Part shown: positions 1 to 11,390 of the stretch, piece after piece
Layout: each line of letters begins with the position of its first letter
How positions within the stretch are numbered: position 1 is the stretch's first letter
Source: Trichodelitschia bisporula
Taxonomy: Eukaryota > Ascomycota > Dothideomycetes > Phaeotrichales > Phaeotrichaceae
NCBI GenBank assembly: GCA_010356995.1
Contig: ML996693.1
Location: 558,001-622,000, forward strand
Reading direction: 5' to 3'
Length of the DNA: 64,000 nt
Notes under the pieces: generated by a model
What the model saw: the letters and a program-made list of their open reading frames with translations, nothing else
The model's database searches: none
What the model was told of the DNA's origin: nothing
Program-made: the position numbers and the translations under genes

Positions 1-866
1 TCCCTCCGGACCAGCCTAGTTCCCGCTTTCAGTCGAGCTTTGGAAAACAATTCGTCTACAGCCTGGTTTCTCTCTCTCCTCCCCCTCTCTCTCCTCATAA
101 CCTTCTCTTCTCTCAGCGGGAGGAAAGCTCCGCCGGTGCTTCCCTTCTGTGAAGCAGGGACCCCTTCCCTCATCCTCGTACTCTTTGCTTTGATCCCTAT
201 TCCCTTGACGAACCGACCAACCTTACTCGTTCCTCGCCCGAACCTGGGAAGGCTTTCGGGTAAACGAAAGCAAAACAGCAAGAGGAAACACTTCTGTCGT
301 CCTCGCAACCAAACCTCCATACCCTGGCTACCTGTACCATCCTCGCCTTCACGCACTCTCACGCCTTCACACATTACGCCCCCATCCATCATCCTATCCA
401 TTCTCGCCTTTCTTCCCCCCTCCACCACCCCCGGAGCCTCGCGAACACCCCTCCCTCCTCCCCTCCTCTCTCCAACATACTCCCCGCTCCATCATTCATC
501 ATCCCTCCTTACAGCCCGCCACTCGTTCCCAAACTTTCTCTTAGCTCTTGCTCTCCCGCTTGAAGCTCTGAGCCTCCAACCGTCCCCCCCCCCCCCAGTT
601 AACTTCCGCCGTTAGCTTCCCACTCATCACCCCTCCCCCTTCCCCCCGCCCACGCGCGCCGCGTTCAGCTTTGTGGGAGAGATTCGGAGAAAGTACCAGG
701 GAAAGAGAAAAAAAATAAGACGAAACTAGAGCAGCCAACAGCTTCCTTCTCTGGCTACCCCTCCTCCAAAAACCCTTCCCCCCCTCCACGCCGTCGTCAC
801 CACCGCTCTACGCCAGTTTCCCCCCTCCTCCTTCTCATCCATGTTTGCTCCGTTAGTCGCCATGCA
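1..866. other. Pyrimidine-rich upstream region and leader
   Basis: This stretch is extremely C/T-rich on the + strand, which is typical of filamentous-fungal promoters and 5' leaders. It includes a run of 13 C at 584-596. A 191-codon open frame at 40-615 is made of Pro/Ser/Leu low complexity and looks like a by-product of base composition. The stretch is most simply the promoter and leader of the large gene that starts near 867. No RNA gene or repeat was seen. Confidence 0.55.
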
Positions 867-3800
867 ATGACCGCCAATCCGGTTGCAGCTACCAATTCCT
901 CGTGTCCTTTTCCTCCTGCTCGTCGACGATTACGCGACTGGGACTTCCGCGAGAATGAACTTTTTGTGGACACCCACGGTACGTCAATGACCCAAAAAAA
1001 TCAGATCCCGACTGCGTTGATGTATGCTGTGCTGCAAACGCGGCTGCAAAGACCTGCAGACCAGCTCCCGTCGCAGGATGCTCGGCGCGCCATAACTGGC
1101 CTGTCCGCATGCCTTGCTTAGGGCCTCCCGCTGTTGCTCGCATTCCTGCTGGTCTCTCCACCTGCATCTGCTTTTATCTCCGCCCGCCTTATTATCTTGA
1201 TCCATTATAACTGACTTATTCCGCTCCTGTCTCAATAGCTCTGCGCCTCTGCCACCGTTGTGGGTGTTTCTGCCGTCGGATTTGCCTTCGGACGTCAAGA
1301 TTACCACTCGCCCGTGAGCCACCCGAACACAGCGCCCACCAAGAGGAAACAGTCCTCGGAGCCAACCAGCCGCCTGATGCCTCCCGATCCATCACAAGCG
1401 CAGCGGGCACGCACAGCACACGGTAGCAGCAGCAATGCTACGACGCCGTCACCCTCCGCCGATAATACATCGTCTCGCCCACCTAGTCGCCTTAGCAACG
1501 ATGGTCGCACGCGGACGCGCAAGGCTCGGAGAATGACGGTCGCGGACGCACCGGCACTAAAGAGGCAGGAAGTAGAGCGCGCAGAGGGTTCAGCGAGTGA
1601 AGACGTTACCTCCGAGTTTGGCGCCCGATTGACTCTCCGCACGCGTCCGTCCTGGATGAAGCGACTCTCCGCCATGTCCTCGAGAAGCACCAGCCCTTCG
1701 CCAAGCCCCCGGCCAGAGTCACCTGCAGTAGCAGCGTCCTTTACGTCCGCTGGTTTCTCCCAAAGCGGGTCGACGGTGCCCATGGTGGGGTCGCGTCCCT
1801 CGCCCTTGCCTCCTAACAAATTGGTGAAGAGGACATCGTCGCAGCGCATACCCTTTGAACCACCCCCAGGAGCAAGGCGGCCAACTCTGCGAAGACCAGC
1901 GACGAGCCACCAGCGATTGGGGAATTTGCACGCCCTTACACGCATCACCGATTATCACCATCCGGAAACTGTGGAGTCGGAGCCTGAGGACGCATTGAGG
2001 AGGTCTGAGCGTCATGAGACTCGGTGGCGTCAGTACTTTAACGTGAAGGTGTCGAGACGTGGTACGGTTACCAGGAAACGAAACTCTTCGGGTGACACAA
2101 AGGGAATCAGGCGGATTTTACCGGACAGCAGATATTTTCCGACACTCATAACGGCAAAGTCTGTACTCACCTCGTCTTTTGATGTCGAGGACTACTCTAG
2201 CTCGGACGTGGAGAGCATCTTGCCGGATAGCAGACCCCATTCGGCATTTGGCTTCGAGCACGTCGTGTTGATGTCGCGTGAAAGCGGCCCAACTTCTCCG
2301 CGGGATGTGCCCGGCAAGTCGAACGCAAACGGCGGGACGCAGGAGGGACACGAGGACAGCGCTCCCGCCCGACGGTCCTTTTCGTTCCACGACCTCCTCC
2401 CTCTTGGCTCACGTCGACCCTCATCGAGCAAAGGCAACAAACCCTTCAGACTCACGAGGAAAGCGGGCCGACGAGCACAGTCCGAACCGCTGGTAGCTTC
2501 CAGCCGAGATCCCAGTGCATCACCACCTGAGAATAAAGCGAAGAGACGAGACATCACCGATCCCGGCATCTTTCACATAGACATCCCACGTGCCCAAGGC
2601 GACAATGACGATGCCCGCAACACACACGAGCTGAATGCTTCGCTAGGACCTCTGCCAAGCCCGCCCTTGACGTTTGCTTCATCATTCCACTCAAAGTCTT
2701 CGCACCTAGAGGGGAACTCTCGACCGACATCTCGCCACGGCTACACGCTAGGCCCACTAACGCTTGATCAGATGTCGCACTCGCCCATCCTTCCGCAAGC
2801 GTCGTTACGCCCGTCCAACTACTCCACTGCACCATCAGAGCAGACCTCGACCCTTGTTGGTTCTGATACCGAAGCTCGCGGGGTCAATTCCGGTGACGAG
2901 AGCGACGTCGATTACGGTAGCGAAACCGTTTTTGATTCGATCAGAACTCGCGGTGCTAGGAGCACATCTGGCCCCCGCAAGCCCCGCATCGAATCTATCT
3001 TCGACGAAGCATCGACTGGTGCACGGGCCATGGGTTCCACGTTTCATGATGCGCAGCCCTCCGGGTTATTTTCTGATCCCGACATGGTGATTCGCAAGAG
3101 CCACGACATAATCGAAGAGGAGGAGAGTGTGGGGACCCCAGTTCGCACCGTTCGCTCTGACAGGGCTGACAACGGGTCGCCCACTGCGCGACGTGTCACA
3201 ACTAGGTCTCCCTTCCCACCGTCGCTGACCCTAACCACTTCCCAACCTGACATGCCGAAACCCCTCAGCCTTGGCACCCTCGAATACGACGATCCGCTGG
3301 TCGAGGAGGACGAAGAGAGCAGGTGGTCGTGCTTTGACGAACAGGAACACGACGGTCGATCTATTGAAGGCTCCGATGACGGCTGGGCTCGCATTACCGA
3401 AGGAGTTAGTACGCCTACGCGTTTGACGCCAAACCTCCTTCGCCTCCGATCATCCCTTTCGCACATGGCGACCACACCTCTACGCTCGGATCGTGACTCC
3501 GACAGTCGAGATAGCAGGAGGGAAACTCGGAGTCACCTTTTCGATTGGTCCGAACAACCAACCGAAAAGAGTCCTGGCAGCGGCTCTCCGCAACGTCCCA
3601 AGACGGTTCATGGCAAGAAAGACACCGATCGCGGCAGTCGTTCGGTGGGGCGTCGTGCTCCCAGCGGACTGCACGCGCGTAGCCAGAGCGTCCCGGTTGT
3701 TCCCGACATTGCGGGAAAGCGCGACACAGTCATCACAAACAAATTCGGCACATGGGGTGTGGGAAGCAAAGGCGTGAGCGAAGACTGGGACGATGACTTC

Positions 3801-4763
3801 GATTTCGGCGAGAAGGGAATGGGCCCCGTCGGTCCTCGCGATGAGAAACGCATCGACAGTGGCGTTGCTATGCACATTCCCCAAACGATCCGCGAGCGCC
3901 AGGCCAACGTTATGACGAACATCGGGCTTATTCGGGAGTTTGGGTTGCTAATCGAGGAGTTGAAGAGCCTCCGCCGTCACGCCGTCACACTCGGACTTCT
4001 CGAGCGCCCCGGGGCTAACGTTTGGGTCCAGATTGACTCTATGATTGATCTGGCGGATCAAGATGCTGAGGACCCTGTTGCTCCCAACAGCTCGCCTCCG
4101 AGCTCACCCATTCTCGATGATAGTTTCGATGAGCAGGCGGATGGGGCTGGCGAGTTTACTGTGCGAAAGGCTGGACGAATCACAGGCAGACACGACCCAA
4201 CACCCGGTGTGATACCGTCCAACGCACGCAACAGGAGGAAGTCCGTTCTACCAACCGATGACGTTTTCTCTGTGGATCACCCTCAGCCTTCCAAGGAAGT
4301 CACCAAGGAGAATGTCGCCCCGATTATTACCCGGCCCCGAAAAGATTCCGAGGCCATGGCCCGATCTGTGATTGAAGCCCTGCAGAAGCGCCGTGGCTTT
4401 TCAAGCTCGGAGATCTCCTTGCATCCCGCCGCGACCAGCAAGAATCCGGTTAAATTTGGCACCGACACTTTGCGCCACATTGTGCCTTATGTCAACAACC
4501 TCGTATACAAGGCCAAGGATCAAATCAGAGATGCTGAAGGCTTCGATCTCAGCCGGGAGCCAAGTCCCAAGCGTCCGGAACTGCATGATCCCGCTTTTAG
4601 CCAACAGCTATTCAAAACGCCAACCTCCGATTCCCCCTCCTCTCGCAAGGGTCGCCAATCTCGCTCCAGCAACAACGCACTCTCCCCACCTCCCGACGAT
4701 GGCTTGGGATTGCAGGGCATTGATGATATCACCGCACAAACGAAGTTGATGACGGTTATGTGA
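867..4763 (+). CDS. Large Ser/Pro-rich disordered fungal protein, unnamed
   Basis: The main exon runs open to the TGA at 4761-4763 and encodes about 1,150 residues rich in Ser, Pro, Arg and Asp. A likely first exon at 867-978 (MTANPVAATNSSCPFPPARR...) ends at a good donor (GTACGT, 979). Joining it to an AG at 1298-1299 keeps the frame. The better-looking acceptor at 1237-1238 (CTGAC branch, CAATAG) does not, so the 5' structure is unsure. Ordered patches stand out in the disorder: RPSWMKRLS early on, and near residue 840 an acidic aromatic motif EDWDDDFDFGE, followed by a helical stretch (REFGLLIEELKSLRRHA). The ending is Ser/Pro-rich and contains SREPSPKRPEL. I recognise no catalytic domain. 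Such short motifs in long disordered proteins suggest a scaffold or regulator, perhaps in signalling or septation, but that is inference. Confidence 0.8.
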
Positions 4764-6311
4764 AGGTCCTTTTCGGACTATGTGGATGTAATGTATTCCT
4801 CGTCCAGTTGTGGACGTTTTCTCGGGGGTGGTAGCATGACGCAGGCAACGCATAATGCATTCGGTACTTGCGCAGATTTTACTAGAGGGTGTTCTCTGTA
4901 CTTGTATTGGCATCGCGGCTTCTTCTTTTTCGAGGGGCATACGGCATTTTGAGCGATTAGCAGCATTGTTTTACCCTTTTCAGTTGTCGGGGCGGCGGGA
5001 GGAGCGACATTTGTCTTCGCAACGGGTCAATTCAGCATCGGCATGGAAACTAAAACAAGATTCTGCTGTGGTGGCCGTGGAGCCACTGTGCTAAAAGTGT
5101 CATTTTTTTCTTCGCTCTTCATGTTTGCGGCGGATCACGTCTATTCACATGCCCAAGAGCCTTTGGAGTTTGCAGCTTTTATTTTAGACGGGTTGACCTT
5201 GCTTTTGGGGGTTTGCAGGGCTTTGCTCGCTGGATTCTTTGGTTTTCTGGATGTACAAAATTATGGGACTTGGGTTTGTTTGGGAGGGTTTTCTTTGGGT
5301 GTGCACACTCTTCCCGATGTTCCCTCGGTTTGGGCAGTTGGCAGGCGAGAATTGCGTGGGCGTCGTGGGGTGATGGGAAGATCATATTGTAAGTATATAT
5401 TAGCTGCGGCATCACCTACAATGGCTTGTGATCGGATAGCTAGCTGTTCAAAAAGTGCAATCGGAACACGCAACACCGTCTTGGTATACATACAACCGGG
5501 TGTCATATTCCTATTGAAATGCAGCAGTGCTGTGATTGTCAGCGGTGAGCGACCTTCTTGCGCACAACTGCTGAGCTGATAATGAACAGTGAAACTCGGA
5601 GCACCGGGAGGGCCTTTGGATCTGGCTTCCTGAAGACAGCTTTCGGCTCGATATTGATGGCCCGTGCAGCAGAATTTCAGCCTTGCATGACTTATGGCAA
5701 GTCACGAGGTGCTGTTACCCGGCCGTGATGCCCATCACTTCTTACCCCGCCTCCCTTCACCCTAACCCACTTCCGCACCAACACCGCCGCTACGGCACCA
5801 GTCATTCTTGAAGGAAGTTATTGAACAGCGATCGACACGATCGAGATCGGTTAACTCTTCTCTGCGTCGGCTTCTGGACCCTTCTACGCCTTCCGGGTCC
5901 GTGCCAGATCTGGCCTCACCAGCAGCATCCGTACGGGATTTCCTACATGTCAACAGGCGTCCTAGTGACGGTCAGTCTCTGGCCTAGGTCAATCAAGATG
6001 GCCATCGTCCCGCTTCCGGTATCCGCTCGGCCAGGAAAAGGGCAGTCCATGCCTTGTCCTTAGGCAAGCATGACTCAGCATCGGATTGCCCGCATATCGG
6101 AACGAGAAGCCACGACCAAGCAGACGACCCCAGTGCTCGCTGTCCACTGCAATAACCGCTTTCCTGGTCCACTGTTCCCCTCATTCCTCCACCAAATAGC
6201 TCGAGAGGGTGGATATCCACGCCGACCAGTGTATTCGGGTCCGGCTTCGAACGCGGAACCCCAACCTAGTGTCTTCGGTCCAATGGACATTCCGAGAGGG
6301 CAAAAAAATAA
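4764..6311. other. Non-coding stretch between the large gene and tRNA-Asp
   Basis: This region holds the 3' UTR of the upstream gene and intergenic DNA. A 178-codon open frame at 5043-5579 has no recognisable domain and unusual composition (many Cys, Gly and Phe), so it was not called. I see no RNA gene or repeat before the tRNA. Confidence 0.5.
6302..6308 (-). terminator. Pol III terminator of tRNA-Asp
   Basis: Seven A on the + strand give a T7 tract on the transcribed strand, starting 3 nt after the tRNA 3' end. This is a standard RNA polymerase III stop signal. Confidence 0.85.
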
Positions 6312-6383
6312 CTCTCCCGCCGGGAATCGAACCCGGGCCGTCCGCGTGACAAGCGGAAATCATGACCACTAGACTACGGAAGA
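6312..6383 (-). tRNA. tRNA-Asp(GUC): tRNA-Asp (anticodon GUC)
   Basis: The reverse complement folds as a 72-nt intronless tRNA. The acceptor arm TCTTCCG pairs with CGGGAGA with one G-U, and the discriminator base is G. The anticodon stem TCCGC/GCGGA encloses the loop TTGTCAC, so the anticodon is GTC. The T-arm contains GGTTCGATTCC, the Pol III B box. The G discriminator suits aspartate. CCA is not encoded, as expected in eukaryotes. Confidence 0.96.
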
Positions 6384-6434
6384 TGGGCGAGCTGGGCTCG
6401 TCGTAGTGTGGTGAAAGACCGTTGCGGAGGGAGA

Positions 6435-6442
6435 TTTATATA
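6435..6442 (-). promoter_or_regulatory. TATA-like element upstream of tRNA-Asp
   Basis: TATATAAA on the minus strand lies 52-59 nt upstream of the tRNA 5' end. Upstream TATA elements that help TFIIIB placement are known for some fungal tRNA genes. The assignment rests on position and sequence only. Confidence 0.45.
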
Positions 6443-6923
6443 CCGCTGGTGGTGGGACGCGGTTGCCACATGAGGCCGACAACCGAGTCGAGCATTCTTT
6501 CAACTATCTGGGCTGGAGTATATGATGCATCGAGAGCTGGGAACCAGCTTTACTTTAACTAAATAGGTGCTTGACTGCCTCAAATTTCGCATACGGAGCT
6601 CATCAAGGTGTTCAGGATGTTTGAACTCGACATTTAAGACGCAGCCCATCAGCTCGTGGACACTAACCAGTCACAAGTTGCGAGCAACACAGTCCCATGT
6701 CCAAGTGCTGGAGCATTGCTTTATACGTGGCTCCATGACGGTCGAGCCAGACCTTCATGCCGTCCGGATATTTGGCAGTCTTCAGAGAGGAGTGAAGTAG
6801 AGAGTAGTTCTAATCTAGACCCCAACCACCTCATTCATCACTCAGCTCCTGCTTGTGATCCAAGTTCAGCATATGCTCGGTTGCAGTACGAGCAGCGACT
6901 GGCCGCTCGGGTGGACGCCTTCA

Positions 6924-7027
6924 GTGTCCAAGGGCTCCCCGAAAAAAGTTATGTCACCCCTCTCCTAGCATTTGGCGGACGCTCCCGACAAATCCTCGAC
7001 ACGACTTTTTCGATTAGCCCTAGGTCC
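6924..7027. mobile_element. Small inverted-repeat element (MITE-like), copy A
   Basis: The ~104-bp unit begins GTGTCCAAGGGCTCCCCGAA and ends TTTTTCGATTAGCCCTAGG plus TCC. Its two ends are imperfect inverted repeats sharing AGGGCT..CGAAAAAGT. It has no coding capacity. A second, diverged copy starts 37 bp downstream in the same orientation. This looks like a non-autonomous DNA transposon relic. The parent family is not identifiable from the sequence, and no target-site duplication is clear. Confidence 0.55.
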
Positions 7028-7063
7028 AGTGGGGGATGTTCGAGCGAGGCCGGGATGGTGTCC

Positions 7064-7166
7064 GTGTCCAAAGGCTACCCGAAAAAGTCATGCCCTCCCC
7101 CCACCAAATTTTGGCAGAGGGCTAATCGCTGGGGGTGACATGACTTTTTCGATGAGCCCTTCGTCC
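7064..7166. mobile_element. Small inverted-repeat element (MITE-like), copy B
   Basis: This ~103-bp unit begins GTGTCCAAAGGCTACCCGAA and ends TTTTTCGATGAGCCCTTCG plus TCC. Its right arm, reverse-complemented, matches the left arm of copy A over about 30 bp (AAGGGCTC..CGAAAAA..ATGTCACCCC). Inner segments of the two copies also align loosely around a TTTGGC core. It is non-coding. Confidence 0.55.
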
Positions 7167-7468
7167 TTGAGGTAGATCTTGATAGCCATCATTAGATCCA
7201 CCTCAAGCCGAATAGCACTAGAGGAGCAGACCAGAGCATCAAGGCATTGGAATCTCTCATTGAAGCATCACATCACGCTTATCGCCATGCGTCATATCCG
7301 GACTCCTCCTCCCACGGCCCCAAACAAGCATACGCAAAGAAATGACATGTTCCCCGTTCTCTATTGCAGTTGCATACCGCCGCGGGCCGCCACAGCCCGT
7401 ACTTTTGGTGTCGCTCCGCACAGAAAACGCCCTACAAGATTGCCTCTCCTCAGGTTGACTGTGACCGT

Positions 7469-8584
7469 CTACTCCTCGATAGACTTGATCTTCTCCCAGC
7501 CACCGCTCAACCGCTCCTTCCACAGGCTGACCTTGTTGTTGTTCGTGCTGATGGCGAGGACATTCCCGCTGAGGCTCCAGCTGACGCGCCACGCAGCGGC
7601 ATCAAACGGCAGGCTCGTCGACGTCCACTCGCCTACACAGTTAGCCCGGCCTAAATAGTCCGCCTATCTTCAATAGTCACTCACCTCCGGTCGATGTCCA
7701 AATTCGCACCGTCTTATCCTGGCTCGCACTCGCAATATAGCTCTTCGCCAGCACCGTCGGCGCCCAACTAACATCGCGAACCCAGTCCCCATGACCCTGG
7801 AGCTCATGCACCGCTGTCCAAGTCCCAGCATCCTGCTGCCACTCCCAAATCTTGACCAAGCAGTCACTACCACCCGTAACAAACCGGCGCGCCGCAGCGC
7901 CCGGGCCTCCAACCGCCACGCCCGCAGCCCCAGCCTGCACACCCGGCGCCCAGCTCACGCTATTAACGCCCATGCCATGCGCGGGGAAGTGCGCGATGAC
8001 ACTCCACCCGCCCGCCGCATCCTTGGCCTCGAGCACGCTGACCGTGCCGTCGGACGACGCGCACGCGAGCAGGCAGCCCGCCTCGTGCGGGGCCCAGGCG
8101 ACGAGGTTCACGGATGCGGTGTGGAGTGCGTGCTCGTAGGCGCGGGCCCATTGTCCCGGCGCGGTTTCGTTCCAGATGAAGACGCGGCCGTCGAAGGCGG
8201 CGGAGGCGAGGAGGGTGCCGTGTTTGGGGTGCGCCCAGGAGAGGGACCAGATCGGGGAGTCGTGGCTGGGGGTTGATGTTAGTGGGTGTTGATTGGGAGG
8301 GGGGGTTGGGGGGGTGTGTCTACCCGCGGAGAGTCTCAGTCAGACGTTGTGTTTCGCCTTCGACTTCGAAGATCTTGATTGTCTTGTCTGAGGAGCAGGT
8401 GGCGAGGCGCCGGCCGTAGTAATCGAGGACTGCGTCGTGCTGGAGCTGGTTAGCTGGGCGGGGGGCGTGTTTGGGGGAGGAGACTGACGATCATGTCGTC
8501 GTGGGCGGAATTGGAAGTTGATTGCGCCTGGCGGGGACGTTAGTAGATAGACTAGCTGATCAAAAGCAGTAGAGGATGTACCAT
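7469..8584 (-). CDS. sec13: Sec13, COPII coat and nuclear-pore WD40 protein
   Basis: Five exons, joined on the minus strand (8584-8582, 8527-8489, 8439-8324, 8265-7685, 7632-7469), give about 300 residues, the usual Sec13 length. The product begins [20 protein letters not shown], then [20 protein letters not shown], the characteristic Sec13 start. WD40 blades follow: [37 protein letters not shown] and a last blade ending [16 protein letters not shown]. Sec13 pairs with Sec31 in the COPII outer cage at ER exit sites and with Nup145C/Nup84 in the nuclear pore; it also joins the SEA complex. The first coding exon is only the ATG, with an intron directly behind it. One donor (GTCAGT) is slightly weak. 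It is divergent from pex20. Confidence 0.97.
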
Positions 8585-8956
8585 GGTGGGTGTGAAGCTC
8601 TGGCGCAGCTTCCGGTTGTGCAACTCGAGGATATCTTGTTGTCTTGCACTGATGTCCGGGGTAAACTGTGGCCTTAATCCCGGTCTTGTGTCGATGCCTG
8701 ATTATATGTTTGGTGCCTGGACGCCTTGGATACGTCAATAATGCCTTGCCGCTTGGCAAACGGAGGCTCAGGTTTTGCCGGAATCCGGCGCCTCGGTCCC
8801 GCATCTCGGCCCGCCGCAATGATGGGGGCAAGGGCAAGAAACGGATGAAAGTCACATGCGCCGTGAAGCCGCTCTCTAATCATCCCTCGTATATTCGACA
8901 TCCAACCTGTCCTCTCGCCCACACCGTCTCTACACACCCTCTCACACATCCTCACC
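8585..8956. promoter_or_regulatory. Shared divergent promoter of sec13 and pex20
   Basis: The 372 bp between the two start codons carry both promoters and leaders. The DNA is pyrimidine-rich next to pex20. No specific factor site could be assigned with confidence. Confidence 0.6.
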
Positions 8957-10423
8957 ATGGCAGACGCTCTCTGCGGGCCCTCCAACGCCCTCCAAAACTT
9001 CCAAAAGCACGCCCAGGTCGACCGCACCCTCCAACAAGACCGACTCACCCTCCGCCACTCCTCCTCACAGGTAACCCACCCACCCGCCGTGCGACGTAAA
9101 CCGCTGACCCAAAGCAGGGCTTCCGCTCCCAATCCCAAGCCACCGGCCTCCTCGACCCCGAATTCGAAGCCTTCCAGTCCGGCCTCCCCGCCGCAGGCCC
9201 CGCACCCGTTCTTGAACAACATCCCCTCCAGCGCTTCCCCGGTCCCGCACATCACGCTCCTTTCCATCCTGCGGCGACACCAGCGGCTGCGCTGCCGGAC
9301 TGGGCTTCGGATTTCCAGCGACTGCATATTGCGTCACCACCCGCTGTGCAACAACAAGCGCCTCATATCGCGCATCCGCAGCCGCAGTCGCAGTCGCAAT
9401 GGCATCGCGACTTCCTGCAGAGCCAGGCTAGCATGGCACCCATGGCGCCTGTGCAACAGCCATTCCAGCCTTACATGAGTGGAGCGCTGAGCGGTCCGAG
9501 TTGGGCTTCACAACCATATGCTGCCGAGGCGTCATATGCGCCCATGGTCCAAGAACAGGCTCCGCAAGCAGTGGGGGAGACTTTCGACGCTGTTGCTTTT
9601 GAAGCCGCGTTTGAGGCTGCGCAGGAAGACGCCCTGGCTTTCGAGGAGGAATTCCAGGCGTTCACGGCGCCGGCACGAGATACTCAAGCCTCGACGACGA
9701 ATCACCTGACAGGGCTGGACACGATGGAGGACCAGGTGTTTGGGCATGATCCTGCACTGGCGGAATACCTGGACGTGTTACACGCCGAACCAGCAATCGT
9801 GGTGCGCGAGGAGGAACAGCAGGGAGAAACAAAGGAGACGGAGAAGCCGAGCGAGGAAGACGATCTAGCACGCACGGCAGGGCAATTGCTCGACAGTGTA
9901 TCGCACGAGACGAACACCAAGTTTCAGGAAAGCGTGTTTTTGCAACTCATGCGGCGGATACGAGATCGAGAGGTTCGGGTTGAGGGGGAGAATTTTGTCG
10001 AGGTTGGTACCTCAGGGTGATTTGGTCTGGAGGAGCAAGTGTATTGATAACTTGGCGCAGACGAGTGCAAGCACAACCACGACGACGATGGCGGCGCCTG
10101 TGGCCGTTGGGTCTACCGATGCGGACCTTGGGGCGTTTACCCCGCCGCCGCCGGCGGCAGCGGTGCAAGAGCAGCGACGAGATACTGGTGAGTCTTAGCG
10201 GCGACGTATCATCTCCCTTCGTGGCTTCTGGCACTCCTTTTTTTTGCGGGGGAAAAGGGCATTGATTCACGTGGGATGACAAACCCACCTATTCCCCATG
10301 TTGGCTTTAGACACTACGGATATGGCGTTTTTGGAGAACTTGGCGGGTTCGGGAAATTGTGGAATTGTGTGTGCGGTTAAAAGAAGAGCTGTTTTGGCTT
10401 TGATGCGGGAAAACGAATACTAA
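8957..10423 (+). CDS. pex20: Pex20-type peroxisomal PTS2 import co-receptor
   Basis: Exon 1 (8957-9070) gives MADALCGPSNALQNFQKHAQ plus VDRTLQQDRL, the Pex20 N-terminal block with the conserved Cys at residue 6, whose ubiquitination drives receptor recycling. Exon 2 (9118-10002) contains GLLDPEFEAFQ, two WxxxF-type motifs (WASDF and WHRDF) of the kind that bind Pex14/Pex13, and near its end the block FLQLMRRIRDREVRVEG. Exon 3 starts at 10061 in phase. It either ends at a TAG at 10196-10198 (about 378 residues) or splices at the good GTGAGT donor at 10188 to an exon ending at 10423. The second form keeps frame and is used for the end given here. Pex20 binds cargo-loaded Pex7 and carries PTS2 proteins into peroxisomes. 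It is divergent from sec13. Confidence 0.85.
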
Positions 10424-10866
10424 GACTAGATCGTTTTGCTCTCTCAGAACCAGTAGCGGTCCCGTCCAGGCCCCTTACCCCAGAGATCGACCCACCGGCG
10501 CCGACGCTGGCGGCGTGGAGGCGCCGGCTGCTGGGATAACCTTATCCCTCGGGCGGGGGGAACGGGGGTTGCGGAGGACGCCCCGCATTGCAACGTCATT
10601 TGTACAGTATCCACTCGGGACGGGGACGACAAGTTACGCACATACTCACGGCCGCACGCGCTTTGTACATTTTCGATTTCTTCGCTTCTTGTACGATTTT
10701 ACCCTTCTTGACGGATTCTCGGGTCGGAACGGAACGGGCCGCTAAGGGAAGAGAACGGAGGCTGATTTGGGAGCGCTTTGGACAGGCTATCCGGGGAATG
10801 GGGCGTCGTTGGCGGCGGGGTGTTATTTCCAGCGGGATGGGAGGGCGGTTCGTATGGGGAAGTGGG

Positions 10867-10900
10867 GATTTGTGTAAGAGTAGGATTTGTGTAAGAGTAG
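10867..10900. repeat. 17-bp direct duplication
   Basis: The 17-mer GATTTGTGTAAGAGTAG occurs twice head to tail, followed by another GATTTG. It is perfect and non-coding, most likely replication slippage. Confidence 0.9.
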
Positions 10901-11177
10901 GATTTGGTGATGGTGGCGGTGCGGTGTGAGGGTGGGACCAAGGGGACCATGGTGCACAGATATTCCATGGAAGGTACTGTACCGTAGAGACAAATGATGG
11001 GGAATCATGGTCTGGATGAATAGGCGCTTGTGGTGTTCGCTGATGAGTCGTGTTTTCATTCAAGACGGTTCCCGTTGAGTAGCTGTTGAGTTTCCTCCAG
11101 GCGCAGTGGTTGCCATGTGCTGATATCTGTCCCTCGGATTGCGCGGACAAGTCGGAATTGTTGCAGCAAGTTCTAGT

Positions 11178-11390
11178 GGACATTTGGCAAGTGCTCACAA
11201 TCCCTATCGTGTGGTTACTCTCCTTCGGGTGGGTTCCGTGCCTACCTCGACCGTTAACTAAAGCAAGCTCAGACAGCTACCGGACGATAGTCGTCCGAGC
11301 CAGGTTCGATCAAATGTCGAGGAAAGCACGGACACCTCCAGGAAGAGAGCTATCACACATGGCGATTGGGAGCACTTGCCAAACTGCTCC
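11178..11390. mobile_element. Foldback / MITE-like palindromic element
   Basis: The left arm (from 11178) reads GGACATTTGGCAAGTGCTCA and continues CAATCCCTATCGTGTG. The reverse complement of the right arm (ending 11390) contains AGTTTGGCAAGTGCTCCCAA and continues TCGCCATGTGTG. Near the centre (11281-11297) is a perfect palindrome, CGGACGA-TAG-TCGTCCG, so the unit could fold into one long hairpin. A third, direct copy of the arm core (ACATTTGGCAGGTGCTCGCA) starts at about 11405. It has no coding capacity. This looks like a non-autonomous DNA transposon relic of unknown family. Confidence 0.55.

Noticed and set aside
5043-5579. 178-codon open frame after the large gene
   Set aside because: It lies in a 3' UTR-like region, with no domain, odd Cys/Gly/Phe composition and no supporting exon structure.
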